The notes: a model not told the origin generated them from the sequence alone. Shown: positions 1 through 11,096, numbered from the stretch's first letter. The stretch is 64,000 nt of DNA from a secondary endosymbiont of Heteropsylla cubana (GCF_000287355.1 NC_018420.1:868001-932000); one strand, 5' to 3'. A program made the numbers and translations.

Positions 1-1
1 A

Positions 2-358
2 CTGAAAATTGTTTTGCAAGCTGGATTTCATTTTGGAGACATGAATATATTTCATCGTCATCTTAATCCTAGCGGTAGCGGACCAATATTATTTAGTTTG
101 GTGAATATGGTTAAACCAGGTTCCTTTTCCTTAGAAAAAATTGCAGATTTTAGTACTCCAGGTGTCTCTGTTTTTATGACAGTACCAACAGCTTATGGTG
201 ATTCTTATCAAAACCTTAAATTAATGTTACAAGCAGCTAATCGTATAACCTCTGATTGCGGTGCTCGCCTCCTTGACGATGAACGATCTATAATCACCTC
301 GGAAAAAATAGATGACTATAAAGATCGAATTCAGAGAGTGTTATATGAAACTTCATAG
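2..358 (+). CDS. zipA: Cell division protein ZipA, C-terminal domain (5' end outside window)
   Basis: ZipA is an inner-membrane division protein that anchors and bundles FtsZ at midcell. Only the C-terminal FtsZ-binding domain lies in the window, and the frame is open from base 2. The reading [18 protein letters not shown], then [18 protein letters not shown] and [11 protein letters not shown], matches the E. coli domain closely; this domain binds the FtsZ C-terminal tail in a hydrophobic groove. The N-terminal membrane anchor and the Pro/Gln-rich linker cannot be seen. In E. coli ligA follows zipA directly; here about 770 bases of AT-rich DNA without a gene follow. There is no sign of damage in the visible part. 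Confidence 0.93.
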   Translation: MKIVLQAGFHFGDMNIFHRHLNPSGSGPILFSLVNMVKPGSFSLEKIADFSTPGVSVFMTVPTAYGDSYQNLKLMLQAANRITSDCGARLLDDERSIITSEKIDDYKDRIQRVLYETS

Positions 359-1129
359 TTTTTAGGCATGTCTTTTTAAAACGTATAGTCCATATCGTAT
401 TTTAATGCTTTATATGCACGTATTAATGAGTGATTTTCTAATACAAGTAATATCAATGAGAAAATTAGACATCACACTAACCATTATGATATCTAAATAC
501 TACTTTGAATGTAAAAAAATTCAAAAGCAGTTCCTTTTTTATTCACTAGTAATGAACTAAACTAAATTAACTTATAAATTCCATTTGATTGATAATCAGG
601 GCATACATTTTATGCTAAATATATTTAAAAGAAAATATGTTGCATTATAGCGAACAAAAATCGTGACAGGAATATTCTTGAAATAGTGTTTAATAATACA
701 AATCAGCATATCGTGTAATTAGTTATATTTTAAGATAACTATATCTTTTTAAACTATTTTTTTTATATTCACTAATAGAATAAAACTATTATATTTTTCT
801 TTAAAAGAAAAAGGTATTTAATTCTAAATAAAACTTTAATTTTTTTAAATAATATTTTTTATTTAATATTTTACCAACATCTTAGAATTGACATAATACT
901 AGTAAAATTAAAAAGATAACATGATGGAGAATTAGCAATAACATGCAATATTAATACAAAGTAATTAACGTTTTATTTATACAAATAAAACTATATTGTT
1001 TTAAATAAAAGTAAAGCGTTATATAAGATACTTATATAAACAAATACTACTGCAATAGTAGTGGTATTTGTTTTTACTTTATAGTATATTTTTTTAAATA
1101 TTTAAAAGTAGTTTAGCGGGCGACATCAT
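359..1129. other. Gene-free AT-rich spacer
   Basis: I see no gene in this stretch, and no readable trace of ligA, which follows zipA in E. coli. The only structure I can point to is a hairpin at 1041-1075, listed separately. Confidence 0.6.
1041..1075 (+). terminator. Hairpin followed by a T-run upstream of suhB
   Basis: CAAATAC and GTATTTG form complementary ends around an imperfect inner stem (TACT/AGTA), and five T follow directly. This has the shape of a weak Rho-independent terminator on the plus strand. No intact gene lies directly before it, so it could be left over from a lost gene or could lie in the suhB leader. Confidence 0.35.
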
Positions 1130-1912
1130 ATGCATCCGATGCTCAACATTGCTATTCGCGCTGCGCGAAAAGCAGGAAAATTAATTTCACAATACTATGA
1201 AACACCTTCTATCTACGAAAACAAAACCAACTTTATTTCCACTTTCTGTCGGGAACTAGAACGATTAATTATTGAAGTTATTCGACGATTTTATCCACAA
1301 CATAGCGTTTATGCCGAAAAAAGTGGAGAACTAATAGGAAAGAACAATGATGTAAAATGGATTATTAATCCATTAGATAGTTCTACGAATTTTATTAAAC
1401 GTTTTCCTCATTTTTCTGTATCTATTGGCATATTAGTGAAAAGCTGCATGACAGTTGCAGTCATATATGATCCGATGCGCAATGAACTGTTTACTGCATC
1501 TCGAGGTCAAGGAGCACAATTAAACGGTTATCGTTTGCGTGGGGGCACAGAACGTGGTATAGAGAGCACTGTATTAGGCACTACTTTCTTGTTTAATACG
1601 CAAGAAAATTCTAGTAATTATATTTCCATAATAAGCAAGTTATTTCTAAAATGTAAAGCGTTTCGTTGCACAGGTTCACCATTGTTAGATTTAGCCTATG
1701 TCGCCGCAGGTCGTTTAGATGGATTTTTTGACATTGCTTTAAAACCATGCAGCTTTCTTAGCGGAGAACTTATAGTACGTGAAGCTGGAGGGTGGGTTAC
1801 CGATTTTATCGGTAGCCATAATTATTCTGTATCTGGGAACATCATAGCTGCTAATCCTAAATTATTGAAAGTAATAGTATCTACTATACGTAATGAATTG
1901 AAAAATTTTTAA
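1130..1912 (+). CDS. suhB: SuhB, inositol-monophosphatase-family protein with degraded active site
   Basis: SuhB of E. coli is an inositol monophosphatase and also part of the NusA/NusB/NusG antitermination complex on rRNA operons. The 260 aa product follows E. coli SuhB from MHPMLNIA through YDPMRNELFTASRGQGAQLNGYRLRG to the end (E. coli 267 aa). The metal site is broken. Motif 1, normally IDPLDGTTNF, reads INPLDSSTNF, so the first Asp is Asn80. The Trp-Asp of motif 2 is Cys207-Ser208. The Asp of the VTNVD segment is replaced by Cys40. Glu63 and Asp83 remain. The frame is open to the normal end, so this is not an ordinary pseudogene. I infer that phosphatase activity is lost or very low and that selection acts on the transcription role. 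No strong ribosome binding site is visible, but the start matches E. coli. Confidence 0.92.
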   Translation: MHPMLNIAIRAARKAGKLISQYYETPSIYENKTNFISTFCRELERLIIEVIRRFYPQHSVYAEKSGELIGKNNDVKWIINPLDSSTNFIKRFPHFSVSIGILVKSCMTVAVIYDPMRNELFTASRGQGAQLNGYRLRGGTERGIESTVLGTTFLFNTQENSSNYISIISKLFLKCKAFRCTGSPLLDLAYVAAGRLDGFFDIALKPCSFLSGELIVREAGGWVTDFIGSHNYSVSGNIIAANPKLLKVIVSTIRNELKNF

Positions 1913-2997
1913 ACGCTTAATTTGTAATTAACAACTGTATAGTGTTATTAAGAAATTAAATATATAGCATTTTTTTTAATTTACGTGTCAAGAATATCTA
2001 CACCTATATAAAAGATAATTTACTCATCTTAAATTTTCATAAAAAATTTATTTTTTTAGATAAAAATCAGAAAGAATATTATTTTACATATATTCAATAA
2101 ATTAAGTTTTTTATTTTTTTTAGTTAGACAGAATATTATTATAAAATTGTAATCTATGTTGCTGTTTAATTTTAATAATTAAGCATTTTTTTGTGACTTT
2201 TCTCGAATTTAAAGCAGTCTATTGTCTATTTGTTGTAGTTTTGTATGAAACGCTCATCAAAATGTTTAATCTGAGTCGTAGTTAAAGATATGCAAATCCA
2301 GTTAAAGATTCTTTTTTTTGACCAGAATTACTAAATATTTTTACAGTAATATGTCTAAGATACACGAAACAAATGAAGATTATTTTTAGTTTATTTTTTT
2401 TATTAATACTAAAATTGATCATGCCTTATATGAAAAATTCATATAGATTATAAAAAATCAATATATTGTTGAATAATTAAAAGTAGAACGATCAAGTATG
2501 GGATCTAAAATTAATATCTATAATCTGCATATTTGATTTTCAAAATTGCCTGAAAAAGATCTAAGAGTATTTTCCGTAACAATTAGGGAAAAATAAATTG
2601 CTAATAATAATATAAATAGAATTATTATTAGCAGTAAAAATAGATTTTTAAACAAAATTATACGGAAGGTTGATTGGTTGTATATTTATCTGTAATAGTT
2701 TTTTATTTTGGATTGTGATTCTGATTAAGAATATATGTATTAAATATAAAATTTAATTTTTCATGGTTTTTTATTTTGCTAAAGCGTAAATCTTAACAAT
2801 AGAATTAATTTAGAAGTATGATGCGCATTTAAGTCTAAATAATAAGATGAATTGTATTTATAATTATAAAAATAAGTTTAGTTTAGACTAAATGTGATTT
2901 TATGATATAGTTGATCAACGATAGTGATCGTTTGCAATTTTAAAAAAAAATTATTTATACTCAACTAACATTTTTTGTTAATTCAAAGGTGATATTT
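1913..2997. other. Gene-free AT-rich spacer
   Basis: There is no gene I can support. A short plus-strand stretch at 2537-2596 reads FSKLPEKDLRVFSVTIREK before a stop and looks less random than its surroundings, but I cannot assign it to a family. Confidence 0.5.
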
Positions 2998-3708
2998 ATG
3001 GTTCGTTTTTCTCGCTCTCACAGCTCTATAGTTGAACGTGCTAATAAAACTATTCAGCCATTTATGGCCCAAGTCTATGGTTGGATGACTTGCGGCTTAT
3101 TATTAACTGCTTTTGTCGCTTGGTATGCTGCTCGTACGCCAATATTGTTGCAGTTTATTTTTTCAAATCACTTAGTATTTTTTTCTCTTATGATAGTTCA
3201 ATTAGTGGTGGTTTTTATTCTTTCAAACATGGTAAATCGCCTTAGTAGTATGTTAGCCACCTCTTTTTTTATGCTATATTCAGCTTTAACTGGTTTAACG
3301 TTAGCAAGTATTTTTATCCTATATGCATCTTCTTCTATCGCCAGTACGTTTGTAATAACTTCAGGTATGTTTGGTGTTATGACGGTGTATGGATACACAA
3401 CTAAACAAGATTTAACTAGCTTTAATAATTTATTGTTAATGACATTGATTGGTGTAGGATTAGCTTCCCTAGTGAATTTATGGTTAAAGAGCACTATGTT
3501 AACGTGGTTAGTAACATATACTGGTGTACTTCTTTTTGTAGGACTAACTGCTTATGACACCCAAAAACTGAAAAAAATAAATACTCAGCTTTCATTAGGA
3601 AATAGGGAGCAATTTCATAAAGAGTCCATATTTGGAGCACTAACTTTATATTTAGATTTTATTAATTTATTTTTAATGTTTCTTCGTATTTTTGGTAATC
3701 GTCGTTAA
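2998..3708 (+). CDS. ybhL: Bax-inhibitor-1 family inner membrane protein YbhL
   Basis: This polytopic inner-membrane protein belongs to the BI-1/YccA superfamily. It matches E. coli YbhL over its whole length, including AQVYGWMTCGLLLTAFVAWYA, FMLYSALTGLTLASIFI and the C-terminal ALTLYLDFINLFLMFLRIFG. Six to seven hydrophobic segments are visible. A GTG at 2989 would add three residues, but I place the start at the ATG at 2998: AAAGGTG at 2985-2991 is a ribosome binding site at the right distance, and MVRFSRS aligns with E. coli MDRFPRS. The product is 236 aa (E. coli 234). The physiological role of YbhL is unclear; the related YccA interacts with FtsH. Keeping it in a shrinking genome suggests a useful membrane function. 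It stands alone. Confidence 0.9.
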   Translation: MVRFSRSHSSIVERANKTIQPFMAQVYGWMTCGLLLTAFVAWYAARTPILLQFIFSNHLVFFSLMIVQLVVVFILSNMVNRLSSMLATSFFMLYSALTGLTLASIFILYASSSIASTFVITSGMFGVMTVYGYTTKQDLTSFNNLLLMTLIGVGLASLVNLWLKSTMLTWLVTYTGVLLFVGLTAYDTQKLKKINTQLSLGNREQFHKESIFGALTLYLDFINLFLMFLRIFGNRR

Positions 3709-4135
3709 TTTGTGTAATCTTAATTAAAAAGGGGTATTTCCGGGTTATAATATTCTAATACTATGAAATATTTTTTATGTTCGCAATGAATGTTTCCCTA
3801 AGATCTAGCCCCAAGTGTTTTTTTAATGACATGTGAGAAAAAATGTAAGGTTATGGACCTAATTAACATAAAAGTTTTGTATTTTTAGGTTAAATGAAAT
3901 TATTGATTTTAATACGACTCAAAATTTTAAAACTTTTTATAAAGTTTAATCTTAAGTGCAATAAATTAATTTATTTATGTGTATGAAGGAGAAAAAATCT
4001 AGATAATAATAAATATTATTAAATATTGATGGTTTACCTTTTTAGAAATTTAATAATGTGGATGTAGATTAATTTTATTAATTATATAGTTATGTTAGAA
4101 ATTTTGAATTTATAAAAAGATTTTTTAAAAAAATC
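3709..4135. other. Spacer between ybhL and tRNA-Pro
   Basis: AT-rich sequence in which I see no gene. The genes on either side converge on it. Confidence 0.5.
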
Positions 4136-4212
4136 TGGTCGGCATGAGAGGATTCGAACCTCTGACCCCCGCCACCCCATGACGGTACGCTACCAGTCTG
4201 CGCTACATGCCG
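4136..4212 (-). tRNA. proL: tRNA-Pro, anticodon GGG
   Basis: On the minus strand a full 77-base cloverleaf is visible. The acceptor arms are CGGCATG and CATGCCG, the D-arm reads GTAGCGCAGACTGGTAGCG, and the anticodon stem CCGTC/GGCGG closes the loop ATGGGGT. The T-arm is AGAGGTTCGAATCCTCT, followed by discriminator A and an encoded CCA. The loop gives anticodon GGG, as in E. coli proL, which reads CCC and CCU. It is the only tRNA I found in the window. Confidence 0.95.
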
Positions 4213-6737
4213 AAAAGCATACTATTTTAGTATAAATTAAAAAATATTTTGATGAGCTATATTACTTGTAATCTTTCATTAAAGCGAGATTTTTATAAAA
4301 ATTTTATACTGAAATATCAGTTATTAACCTCTAACTTTATAGAGTTAAACGTCAACTTTCATAAAAACGATGAACTTCTTGTTGTAATTCAACTGAATAG
4401 TTCAATAAACCTATTTTTTATTAACGCAATAAAACTTTTATTATTATGTTAATAGTATAATTAAATGACAAACATGAAAAAAGTATTTAGAAAGTAATAT
4501 TATTATCAGAATACAAAATTTCTTTTTCTATATTATTATTCTTAACCGTGAATAAAAATTTTTATATTTTTGTCTTATCTAATAAGATTAGATTTATAAA
4601 AATACAGATTTAGAATATTATTCTAATTTAAGATTTTTAGATGATTAATCTATAAATGTTTTTTTATTATATCGGTATTCAAAAATAAAATCTTCTGCAA
4701 TAAACAGATATGTTTAAATATTTTTCAAAAATTAAGATTATACATTAATTTTGGTAAATTATTTTTTCTAAAATTTTATAGAAAATTTTTTATGAATGTT
4801 TATTTATTTAAAATACAGCATTTTTTAAAAAATATTTTTTTATTTAGTTTATATGTTTCTTCTCTCATGTTAATTTCGAATTATTAAAATTAAAAACGAG
4901 AAAAAATTTAAAAATAAGTTATGTAACTATGAATGTTAATTGCATTAAATAAATTTATTAAATGATTTTGGAACGATTATCTATTTTATATAATAAAATT
5001 AGAAAAAATATTTAAAATGATGCTATATTTATATCAATATAAGTTATTTTAATTTTAATTTTTAAAATTATTTAAACGATTATTAGAAATTAAGTAATAG
5101 GAATTGAATAATGTAGAAAAGATAGTTTAAATTGCCCTAAAAAAATACCAACGCTCATTAAGCGAGAAATAGCATTTCATGCTTTCAAGAATTTATGTTT
5201 ACAGCTTCTCAAAAAAAAATAAATAAAAAGCAATATAATCAAGTATCTTATAAATAAGATTTGCACATTATATAGATTTAGCTAATAAAAAACTTTTTTA
5301 TTAGTCTATATTCTAGTCCGTAGACTAATTTTTTAATTCTACCTCACTAAAAATATTAAACAGTCATTTTAACATACTGACAGGAAGTAACTTTTTATTT
5401 AAAAAATATTGTTTAAAAAACAAGAGCGAGAATTTTTCCTTCTCACTAAAATAGTGAAGCATAAAAATTATTAGTTTATTGATTGGTAATAAATACATCT
5501 TTAGTACGTATATAACGAAGACATGAAGAACAAAATTTTCATTTTATTCGATGAATATTTTTTCACCCATCCAAAAAAAATAGACAAAGAATGCTAATAA
5601 TAAATAGGCAATAAAATGTTTTACAAGATATTCGAGGTTGATAATGTATTAAGTTCAATAGATATGATCATTACTCGGCAATATTGATATGAGATAAAAT
5701 CTTTTTTAAGGTATATAAAATTGATTTACAGTAATAATGGATTAATTTGCTTTATACATATTGCGTTTTGAAAAAACACGAATGTTTTTAAAACCTGTCA
5801 AAGACCAACAAACCATAATTCGTCAAAGGTTAAAATACGTTATAAAGAGTCTTTTTAGCGGTAATGATATCACGAGTTTACCTCTAAACTTGTCATATGA
5901 TTTATTGTTCCAAAGTAAATAGTTAAAATCGTTATCGCGTATTTTTTTGAATAGTTTAGCTTATCTGATAACTTTATCCAACTCTTAAAGACTTACCTTA
6001 ATGTTAAGTAGTTCGGTAGTAAACTAATCTTTTCTGTTTAGCTACCTATACTAGAATAAAAAAACTAGAAACAACTGATGTGTAATTATAAAAATAATAT
6101 TATTAATGATTATTAAGATTACATTAGTAGTATTTTTAAATTAACTTTAGATCTATAATTGGTAGATCAGAAAAACCAGGTTATTGGTTCTAATAGAAAA
6201 GAGCTGTTATTAGATAAAATTTTTATCTCTGATCCATTATAAGAAAAGAATAAAACCATATTATATAATATGGAATCTATTTTTTTTCTTGAGTTGGTTT
6301 TTCTGCCCCTTTTGATAGGCTTATAGAATAAAGATATTTTATCCTGATCTTATAGAGATCTTAATTCAAAAAAATATAGTTACTAGAATTTATCCTTATT
6401 GTCTCCAAAAAAATTAATCCATTAGTATATTGTAGCATAATAACTACATCTTTTGGTTAAAAAGGCTTGTTTATTCATATATAAATTACATTTATCATTC
6501 GATAATATCAACTAGTTTTTTACAATAAAAAAACCTCTAAAAGAAGCAAATAAATTGTATAGAAATTAAAATATTTTAATATTAATTAAATAAAAATGTT
6601 TATTTTTTTTAAGTAATACGGACCAATCCATCTATTGATAGATGTGACACATAAATCACATTTATATAAACAATGAAATTATACACAAATATTAAAATTA
6701 AATATTTAATTATTATCTTTCAGTTAGGAGAAAGAAC
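4213..6737. other. 2.5 kb gene-free spacer upstream of gmhB
   Basis: There is no supportable gene. Open frames such as 4249-4452 are AT-driven and match nothing I know. In E. coli the metN-metI-metQ block lies divergently beside gmhB and is about this long. One minus-strand segment (about 6290-6326) can be read as SLSKGAEK, faintly like an ABC-transporter LSGGQK signature, but this is too weak to call a remnant. Confidence 0.45.
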
Positions 6738-7310
6738 GTGACAAGTTTTGTTTCCGCAATTTTCTTAGATCGTGATGGAACTATTAATTATGATAAAGGT
6801 TATGTTCATAAAGTTGAGGATTTCCATTTTTTTGATGGAGTAATTGATGCTATGAGAGAATTAAAAACTATGGGGTTCGCCTTAGTAATAGTAACAAATC
6901 AATCTGGGCTAGCTCGTGGTTTTTTCAAAAAAGATCAGCTAATAAGTCTTATAAAATGGATAAATTGGTCTCTTTTAGATTATCGAATTGATCTCGATGG
7001 ACACTACTTTTGTCCACATCATCCGCTCGGAATAATTAAAGAATTACGCAAGAAATGCAATTGCCGTAAACCTAAGCCTGGAATGCTACTAACTGCACAG
7101 CGCCATTTACATATCGACATGACAACTTCTTACATGGTGGGCGATAAAATAGAAGATATGCTCGCAGCGAAAGCAGCAAAAGTGAATATGCGCGTTTTAG
7201 TTCGCAGTGGTAACACTGTAACAAAAATAGCTAGTAAAGCTTCAGATTGGATAATTGATAGTCTCGCAACACTACCTGCTGTTATTAAACAACAACAAAG
7301 AAAACAATAA
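6738..7310 (+). CDS. gmhB: D-glycero-beta-D-manno-heptose-1,7-bisphosphate 7-phosphatase
   Basis: GmhB removes the 7-phosphate from heptose bisphosphate in the ADP-heptose pathway, which supplies the LPS inner core. It is a cytoplasmic HAD-family enzyme. The HAD nucleophile motif is FLDRDGT (Asp11, Asp13), followed by VTNQSG. The zinc site is CPH (Cys92, His94) with KCNC (Cys107, Cys109), and the last motif is VGDKIED with Asp136. The length of 190 aa matches E. coli (191). It starts with GTG at 6738, with AGGAG at 6726-6730 spaced 7 bases away. All key residues look intact, so heptose is probably still put into LPS. In E. coli gmhB does not neighbour rpsB, so the order is rearranged here. 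Confidence 0.95.
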   Translation: MTSFVSAIFLDRDGTINYDKGYVHKVEDFHFFDGVIDAMRELKTMGFALVIVTNQSGLARGFFKKDQLISLIKWINWSLLDYRIDLDGHYFCPHHPLGIIKELRKKCNCRKPKPGMLLTAQRHLHIDMTTSYMVGDKIEDMLAAKAAKVNMRVLVRSGNTVTKIASKASDWIIDSLATLPAVIKQQQRKQ

Positions 7311-7760
7311 ATTTCACGTAAAAGTAAGCATTTATTTCAAATAATATAGCCACTTTATAAAAAATAGATATTTTTTTTGAAAGGTAGCGATATGTTGTAA
7401 ATAAACCCATTCATCAAATTTATGACAAGCACTTTAATCACTTATTTTTCGATAAAATCGAGAAAAATCTTTTTATTTATAATAAACTGATTTCTATCAA
7501 TATAACATTAAGTTTTATATCTTGAAGAAAGCTTTTTAGAGCGTCATATAGAGTCTACACTTAGTTTATAGTATAAAATGGAGCTTCTTTGCCAACAAGA
7601 TTTTAATCCTCAAGTCTATTACTAGAACGATATTCAACTTTTCTATTACACATTCGTATCTGCGCATAAACCGGAGATCTCTACACTTATACTGTTCGAA
7701 TCGAATATACGGGATATGTTGAGGTATAACCCCACAAAAAAAATAGAGGTTTATTTATAT
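7311..7760 (+). promoter_or_regulatory. rpsB upstream/leader region
   Basis: There is no gene in these 450 bases. In E. coli the rpsB leader mRNA binds S2 protein for autoregulation of rpsB-tsf. The 60 bases before the start are less AT-rich than usual spacers here, contain TTCGAATCGAAT and GAGGTATAACCCC, and end with AGAGGT at 7745-7750. I infer that some leader function may remain, but I cannot fold it with confidence. Confidence 0.3.
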
Positions 7761-8492
7761 ATGGCAACTACTATTTCCATTCGTGACTTGCTCCAGGCTG
7801 GAGCTCATTTTGGACACCAAACGCGCTATTGGAGTCCTAAAATGAAAGATTTTATCTTCACTGCTCGTAATAAGGTTCACATTATCAACTTAGAAAAAAC
7901 TGTCTTTTTATTTCAAAGCGCCTTAATGGAACTTAATAAAATCGCTTATCGAAAAGGTAAAATCCTTTTTGTTGGAACAAAGCGTGCTGCAAATAACGCG
8001 ATACAAGAAGCAGCAGTTAGTTGTGATCAATTCTTTGTTAATCATCGCTGGCTAGGTGGAATGTTGACCAACTGGAAAACGGTTCGTCAATCTATTAAAC
8101 GTTTAAAAGATTTGGAAATTCAGTCGCAAGACGGTACATTCGAGAAGCTTACTAAAAAAGAAGCGTTGATTCGTACTCGAGAATTAGAAAAGTTAGAAAA
8201 AAGTCTGGGTGGTATAAAGAATATGGGCGGATTACCAGATGCCTTATTTGTTATTGATGCAGAACATGAACATATCGCTATTAATGAAGCAAACAATCTT
8301 GGAATTCCAGTTTTTTCTGTAGTTGATACTAATTGTAATCCAGCGGGAATAGATTTTATTATTCCAGGTAATGATGATGCTATTCGTGCAATCAATCTCT
8401 ATTTGAACGCTGTAGCTACTACAGTTCGAGAGGGGCGTCATCATGCTCTAGAAGAGCAAAGTGAAAAAATTTTTCAGAAACTAAATAACTAA
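7761..8492 (+). CDS. rpsB: 30S ribosomal protein S2
   Basis: S2 is a structural protein of the small ribosomal subunit. The product is nearly collinear with E. coli S2: [62 protein letters not shown] and [10 protein letters not shown]. An upstream in-frame ATG at 7716 would add 15 residues, but MAT at 7761 is the conserved start and AGAGGT precedes it by 10 bases. The length is 243 aa (E. coli 241). tsf follows after 114 bases, as in the classical rpsB-tsf operon. Confidence 0.98.
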   Translation: MATTISIRDLLQAGAHFGHQTRYWSPKMKDFIFTARNKVHIINLEKTVFLFQSALMELNKIAYRKGKILFVGTKRAANNAIQEAAVSCDQFFVNHRWLGGMLTNWKTVRQSIKRLKDLEIQSQDGTFEKLTKKEALIRTRELEKLEKSLGGIKNMGGLPDALFVIDAEHEHIAINEANNLGIPVFSVVDTNCNPAGIDFIIPGNDDAIRAINLYLNAVATTVREGRHHALEEQSEKIFQKLNN

Positions 8493-8606
8493 AAAATATT
8501 ATTATCAGAATTTATTTAGATTGATCTTGAATAATTAAACCAAGAGGGTCGTTTATTAGATCTTTTTTTGTATATAGTTTTAACATAGCATCATAAGGAA
8601 AATATA

Positions 8607-9407
8607 ATGGCGTATGTTACCGCTAATCAAGTTAAAGAACTACGCGAACGTACTGGCGTAGGGATGATGGAATGCAAAAAAGCACTAGTTGAAGCGCAGG
8701 GTAATATTGAAATAGCTATTGATAATATGCGTAAAGCAGGTCGGGCTAAAGCTGCAAAAAAAATGAGTCGTATTGTAACAGAGGGAATTATTCTCATCAA
8801 AATCGCCAATAATAAAAAATATGGCGTTATTATGGAACTAAATTGTGAAACTGATTTTGTTGCTAAAGCTCATGATTTTAAAACTTTTGGTAATGAAGCG
8901 ATTAGTGTAGCATTAAATGAATCTATTAAAGATGTTAAAACTCTTAATGTTAGATTAGAAGAAGATCGTACTACGCTGATCAATAAAATTGGAGAAAACA
9001 TTGATATTCGCCGCATTAGCATTTTAGAAGGTGAACTTCTGGCTTCTTATCTACACAATGAGCGCATTGGCGTTATAGTGTCTGGAAAAGCTGATACAGA
9101 ACTATTAAAACATATTGCCATGCATATTGCAGCTAGTAAACCAGAATATGTACATACTGATGATATCCCATCTAAAGTAGTAGATCGTGAATATCAAATT
9201 CAACTCAACATCGCCATGCAATCTGGAAAACCCCTTGAAATAGCAGAGAAGATAGTAGCAGGGCGTATGAAGAAATTCAGAGAAGAAATATCTTTAACTA
9301 GTCAAAATTTTGTGATGGATCTAAGTAAAACTGTTGGTCAATTGCTTAATAAAAATGATTTTAAAATAAAAGACTTTATTCGTTTTGAAATTGGAGAAGG
9401 TATTTAA
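8607..9407 (+). CDS. tsf: Translation elongation factor Ts
   Basis: EF-Ts exchanges GDP for GTP on EF-Tu. The N-terminal UBA-like module ([19 protein letters not shown]) is complete, and the TDFVAK motif that contacts EF-Tu is at residues 82-87. The core ([35 protein letters not shown]) is conserved. The protein ends at IRFEIGEGI, 266 aa against 283 in E. coli, so the last C-terminal helix is missing. AAGGAAA lies before the ATG. The pairing with rpsB suggests they are transcribed together. Confidence 0.97.
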   Translation: MAYVTANQVKELRERTGVGMMECKKALVEAQGNIEIAIDNMRKAGRAKAAKKMSRIVTEGIILIKIANNKKYGVIMELNCETDFVAKAHDFKTFGNEAISVALNESIKDVKTLNVRLEEDRTTLINKIGENIDIRRISILEGELLASYLHNERIGVIVSGKADTELLKHIAMHIAASKPEYVHTDDIPSKVVDREYQIQLNIAMQSGKPLEIAEKIVAGRMKKFREEISLTSQNFVMDLSKTVGQLLNKNDFKIKDFIRFEIGEGI

Positions 9408-9425
9408 AGAAAAGACGCTTTCTTT
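9406..9425 (+). terminator. Weak hairpin overlapping the tsf stop
   Basis: AAAGAAA at 9406-9412 pairs with TTTCTTT at 9419-9425 around a six-base loop. The stem is A/T-rich, so this is a weak terminator candidate at best. Confidence 0.25.
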
Positions 9426-9463
9426 TATTAATAAAATAAATATGGTAAGTAATAGATAAAACA

Positions 9464-9493
9464 ATGCGCAGCTTGTTTGTCGTAGTTGCGCAT
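9464..9493. other. Strong hairpin between tsf and pyrH
   Basis: ATGCGCAGCT and AGTTGCGCAT form a 10-pair stem with one G-U pair and a 10-base loop. It is unusually GC-rich for a spacer here. There is no T-run on the plus strand, so it may be an attenuator, an RNA-processing site or an RNA-stability element. Confidence 0.4.
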
Positions 9494-9594
9494 AAATAAT
9501 ACCTTGATAGGTTTTTTAGATACGCTAACTGTATAAACCTCATTTAAAATGACTTGGTTAACTCTAACCATCTAATTCTTTTCGAGGAAGAAAA

Positions 9595-10332
9595 ATGGTA
9601 AAAAAAGCAACACCCATTTATCAGCGTATTTTATTAAAATTAAGCGGTGAGGCATTGCAGGGAAATACAGATTTCGGTATTAACGCTAATGCATTAGAGA
9701 ATGTGATTCATGAGGTAAAAAAAGTAATAGAACTTGGTGTTCAAGTTGGTGTCGTCGTCGGAGGTGGTAACTTATTTCGCGGTGTTCGGCTTGTAAAAAC
9801 TGGTATGAATCGTGTTGTCAGCGATCATATAGGAATGTTAGCAACCGTGATTAATGGACTTGCGATGTGTGATGCATTACGTAGTGTTAATATTAAATCT
9901 CATTTAATGTCAGCCGTTTCTATAAATGGAATCTGTAATAATTATAATTGGGCCAAGGCTATAAAGTTGCTTTGTGATAACGATATTGTAATTTTTGTGG
10001 CGGGAACTGGAAATCCTTTTTTCACTACAGATTCAGCTGCCTGTTTACGCGGTATTGAAATCAAAGCTGACGCGGTCTTAAAAGGAACGAAGGTAGATGG
10101 AGTATATTCGGCAGATCCGGAACAGCATGTAGATGCTACTTTTTACGAAAAACTAACTTATCAAGACATTATTAAAAAAGAATTAAAAATAATGGATCTG
10201 AGTGCATTTTCTTTAGCGAGAGATTATAATTTACCAATATGCGTCTTCAATATTAACAAACCTAATGCCTTACATCGAGTGGTTATGGGTGATAAAGAGG
10301 GTACTTTAATCACTCACTCAATAGACAAATAA
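9595..10332 (+). CDS. pyrH: Uridylate kinase
   Basis: PyrH phosphorylates UMP to UDP in the cytoplasm and is a hexamer of the amino-acid-kinase fold, unlike eukaryotic UMP kinases. The phosphate-binding segment [13 protein letters not shown] (11-23), the glycine loop [10 protein letters not shown] (54-63) and [17 protein letters not shown] (136-152) are all present, with [10 protein letters not shown] and [10 protein letters not shown] near the end. It is 245 aa, against 241 in E. coli. Its position between tsf and frr is the classical one. The start ATG follows AGGAAG. Confidence 0.97.
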   Translation: MVKKATPIYQRILLKLSGEALQGNTDFGINANALENVIHEVKKVIELGVQVGVVVGGGNLFRGVRLVKTGMNRVVSDHIGMLATVINGLAMCDALRSVNIKSHLMSAVSINGICNNYNWAKAIKLLCDNDIVIFVAGTGNPFFTTDSAACLRGIEIKADAVLKGTKVDGVYSADPEQHVDATFYEKLTYQDIIKKELKIMDLSAFSLARDYNLPICVFNINKPNALHRVVMGDKEGTLITHSIDK

Positions 10333-10388
10333 ATCAAATTAGCTATCCTAAACTCTATTTGAATTGCTCAGCTTTAAGGGTTCGCAAC

Positions 10389-10946
10389 GTGCTAAATACA
10401 ATCATTAACAACACCGAAATACGTATGAAAAAATGTGTAGATGTCTTTGAAAACCACATGAAGAAAGTCCATACAGGACGCGCTTCTTCGCACTTGCTAG
10501 ATAGTATTCAGATAGAATATTACGGTTCTTTAACCCCATTATATCAGCTCGCAAATGTTGTTGTAGAAGATTCTTGCACTCTAGCTATTACTGTCTTTGA
10601 TCCGAATCTCGTTCCAATTATAGGTAAAGCTATCATGAAATCTGCTTTAGGGCTCAATCCAGTTTGTACTGGTATAGTAATTAGAGTACCTCTTCCGTCT
10701 CTGACTGAGGAACGACGAAGAAATTTGATAAAGTTTGTTCGAACCGAGGCAGAGCAGAGTAGGATATCCATACGCAATATTCGCCGAAATGCTAATGAAA
10801 AAATAAAAATGCTTTTAAAAGAAAAAAATATCGACATAAACGAAGATCGTCACTTCCAAAATAAAATTCAGACACTTACAGATACCTGGATTAAAAATCT
10901 TGATAATAGTCTAGCTAAAAAGGAAGCGGATTTAATAAAAGTTTAA
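10389..10946 (+). CDS. frr: Ribosome recycling factor
   Basis: RRF, with EF-G, splits the post-termination ribosome. It is a two-domain protein with a long three-helix bundle. The conserved stretches are [46 protein letters not shown] and [14 protein letters not shown]. The frame is open further upstream, but I place the start at GTG 10389: AAGGG at 10376-10380 is correctly spaced, the predicted sequence then begins (M)[15 protein letters not shown] in register with E. coli, and the length becomes 185 aa, equal to E. coli. It directly follows pyrH. Confidence 0.96.
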   Translation: MLNTIINNTEIRMKKCVDVFENHMKKVHTGRASSHLLDSIQIEYYGSLTPLYQLANVVVEDSCTLAITVFDPNLVPIIGKAIMKSALGLNPVCTGIVIRVPLPSLTEERRRNLIKFVRTEAEQSRISIRNIRRNANEKIKMLLKEKNIDINEDRHFQNKIQTLTDTWIKNLDNSLAKKEADLIKV

Positions 10947-11096
10947 TATAGTTAAAACTATCAAATTTCGTATTAACCACCCTCCTAAATAGATGTGCAT
11001 TGCAATGTTTATAATAAAAATATATATAATTTTATTTGATTACATCAGAATAGACACTTTTTTTATCCTTCTAACGCGGTACAATAAAGCAACTTT

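Noticed and set aside
4249-4452. 67-codon plus-strand frame after tRNA-Pro
   Set aside because: Composition is that of random AT-rich DNA and no motif is visible.
7681-7720. T-loop-like TTCGAATC before rpsB, suggesting a tRNA
   Set aside because: The flanks do not form T-stem or acceptor stems.
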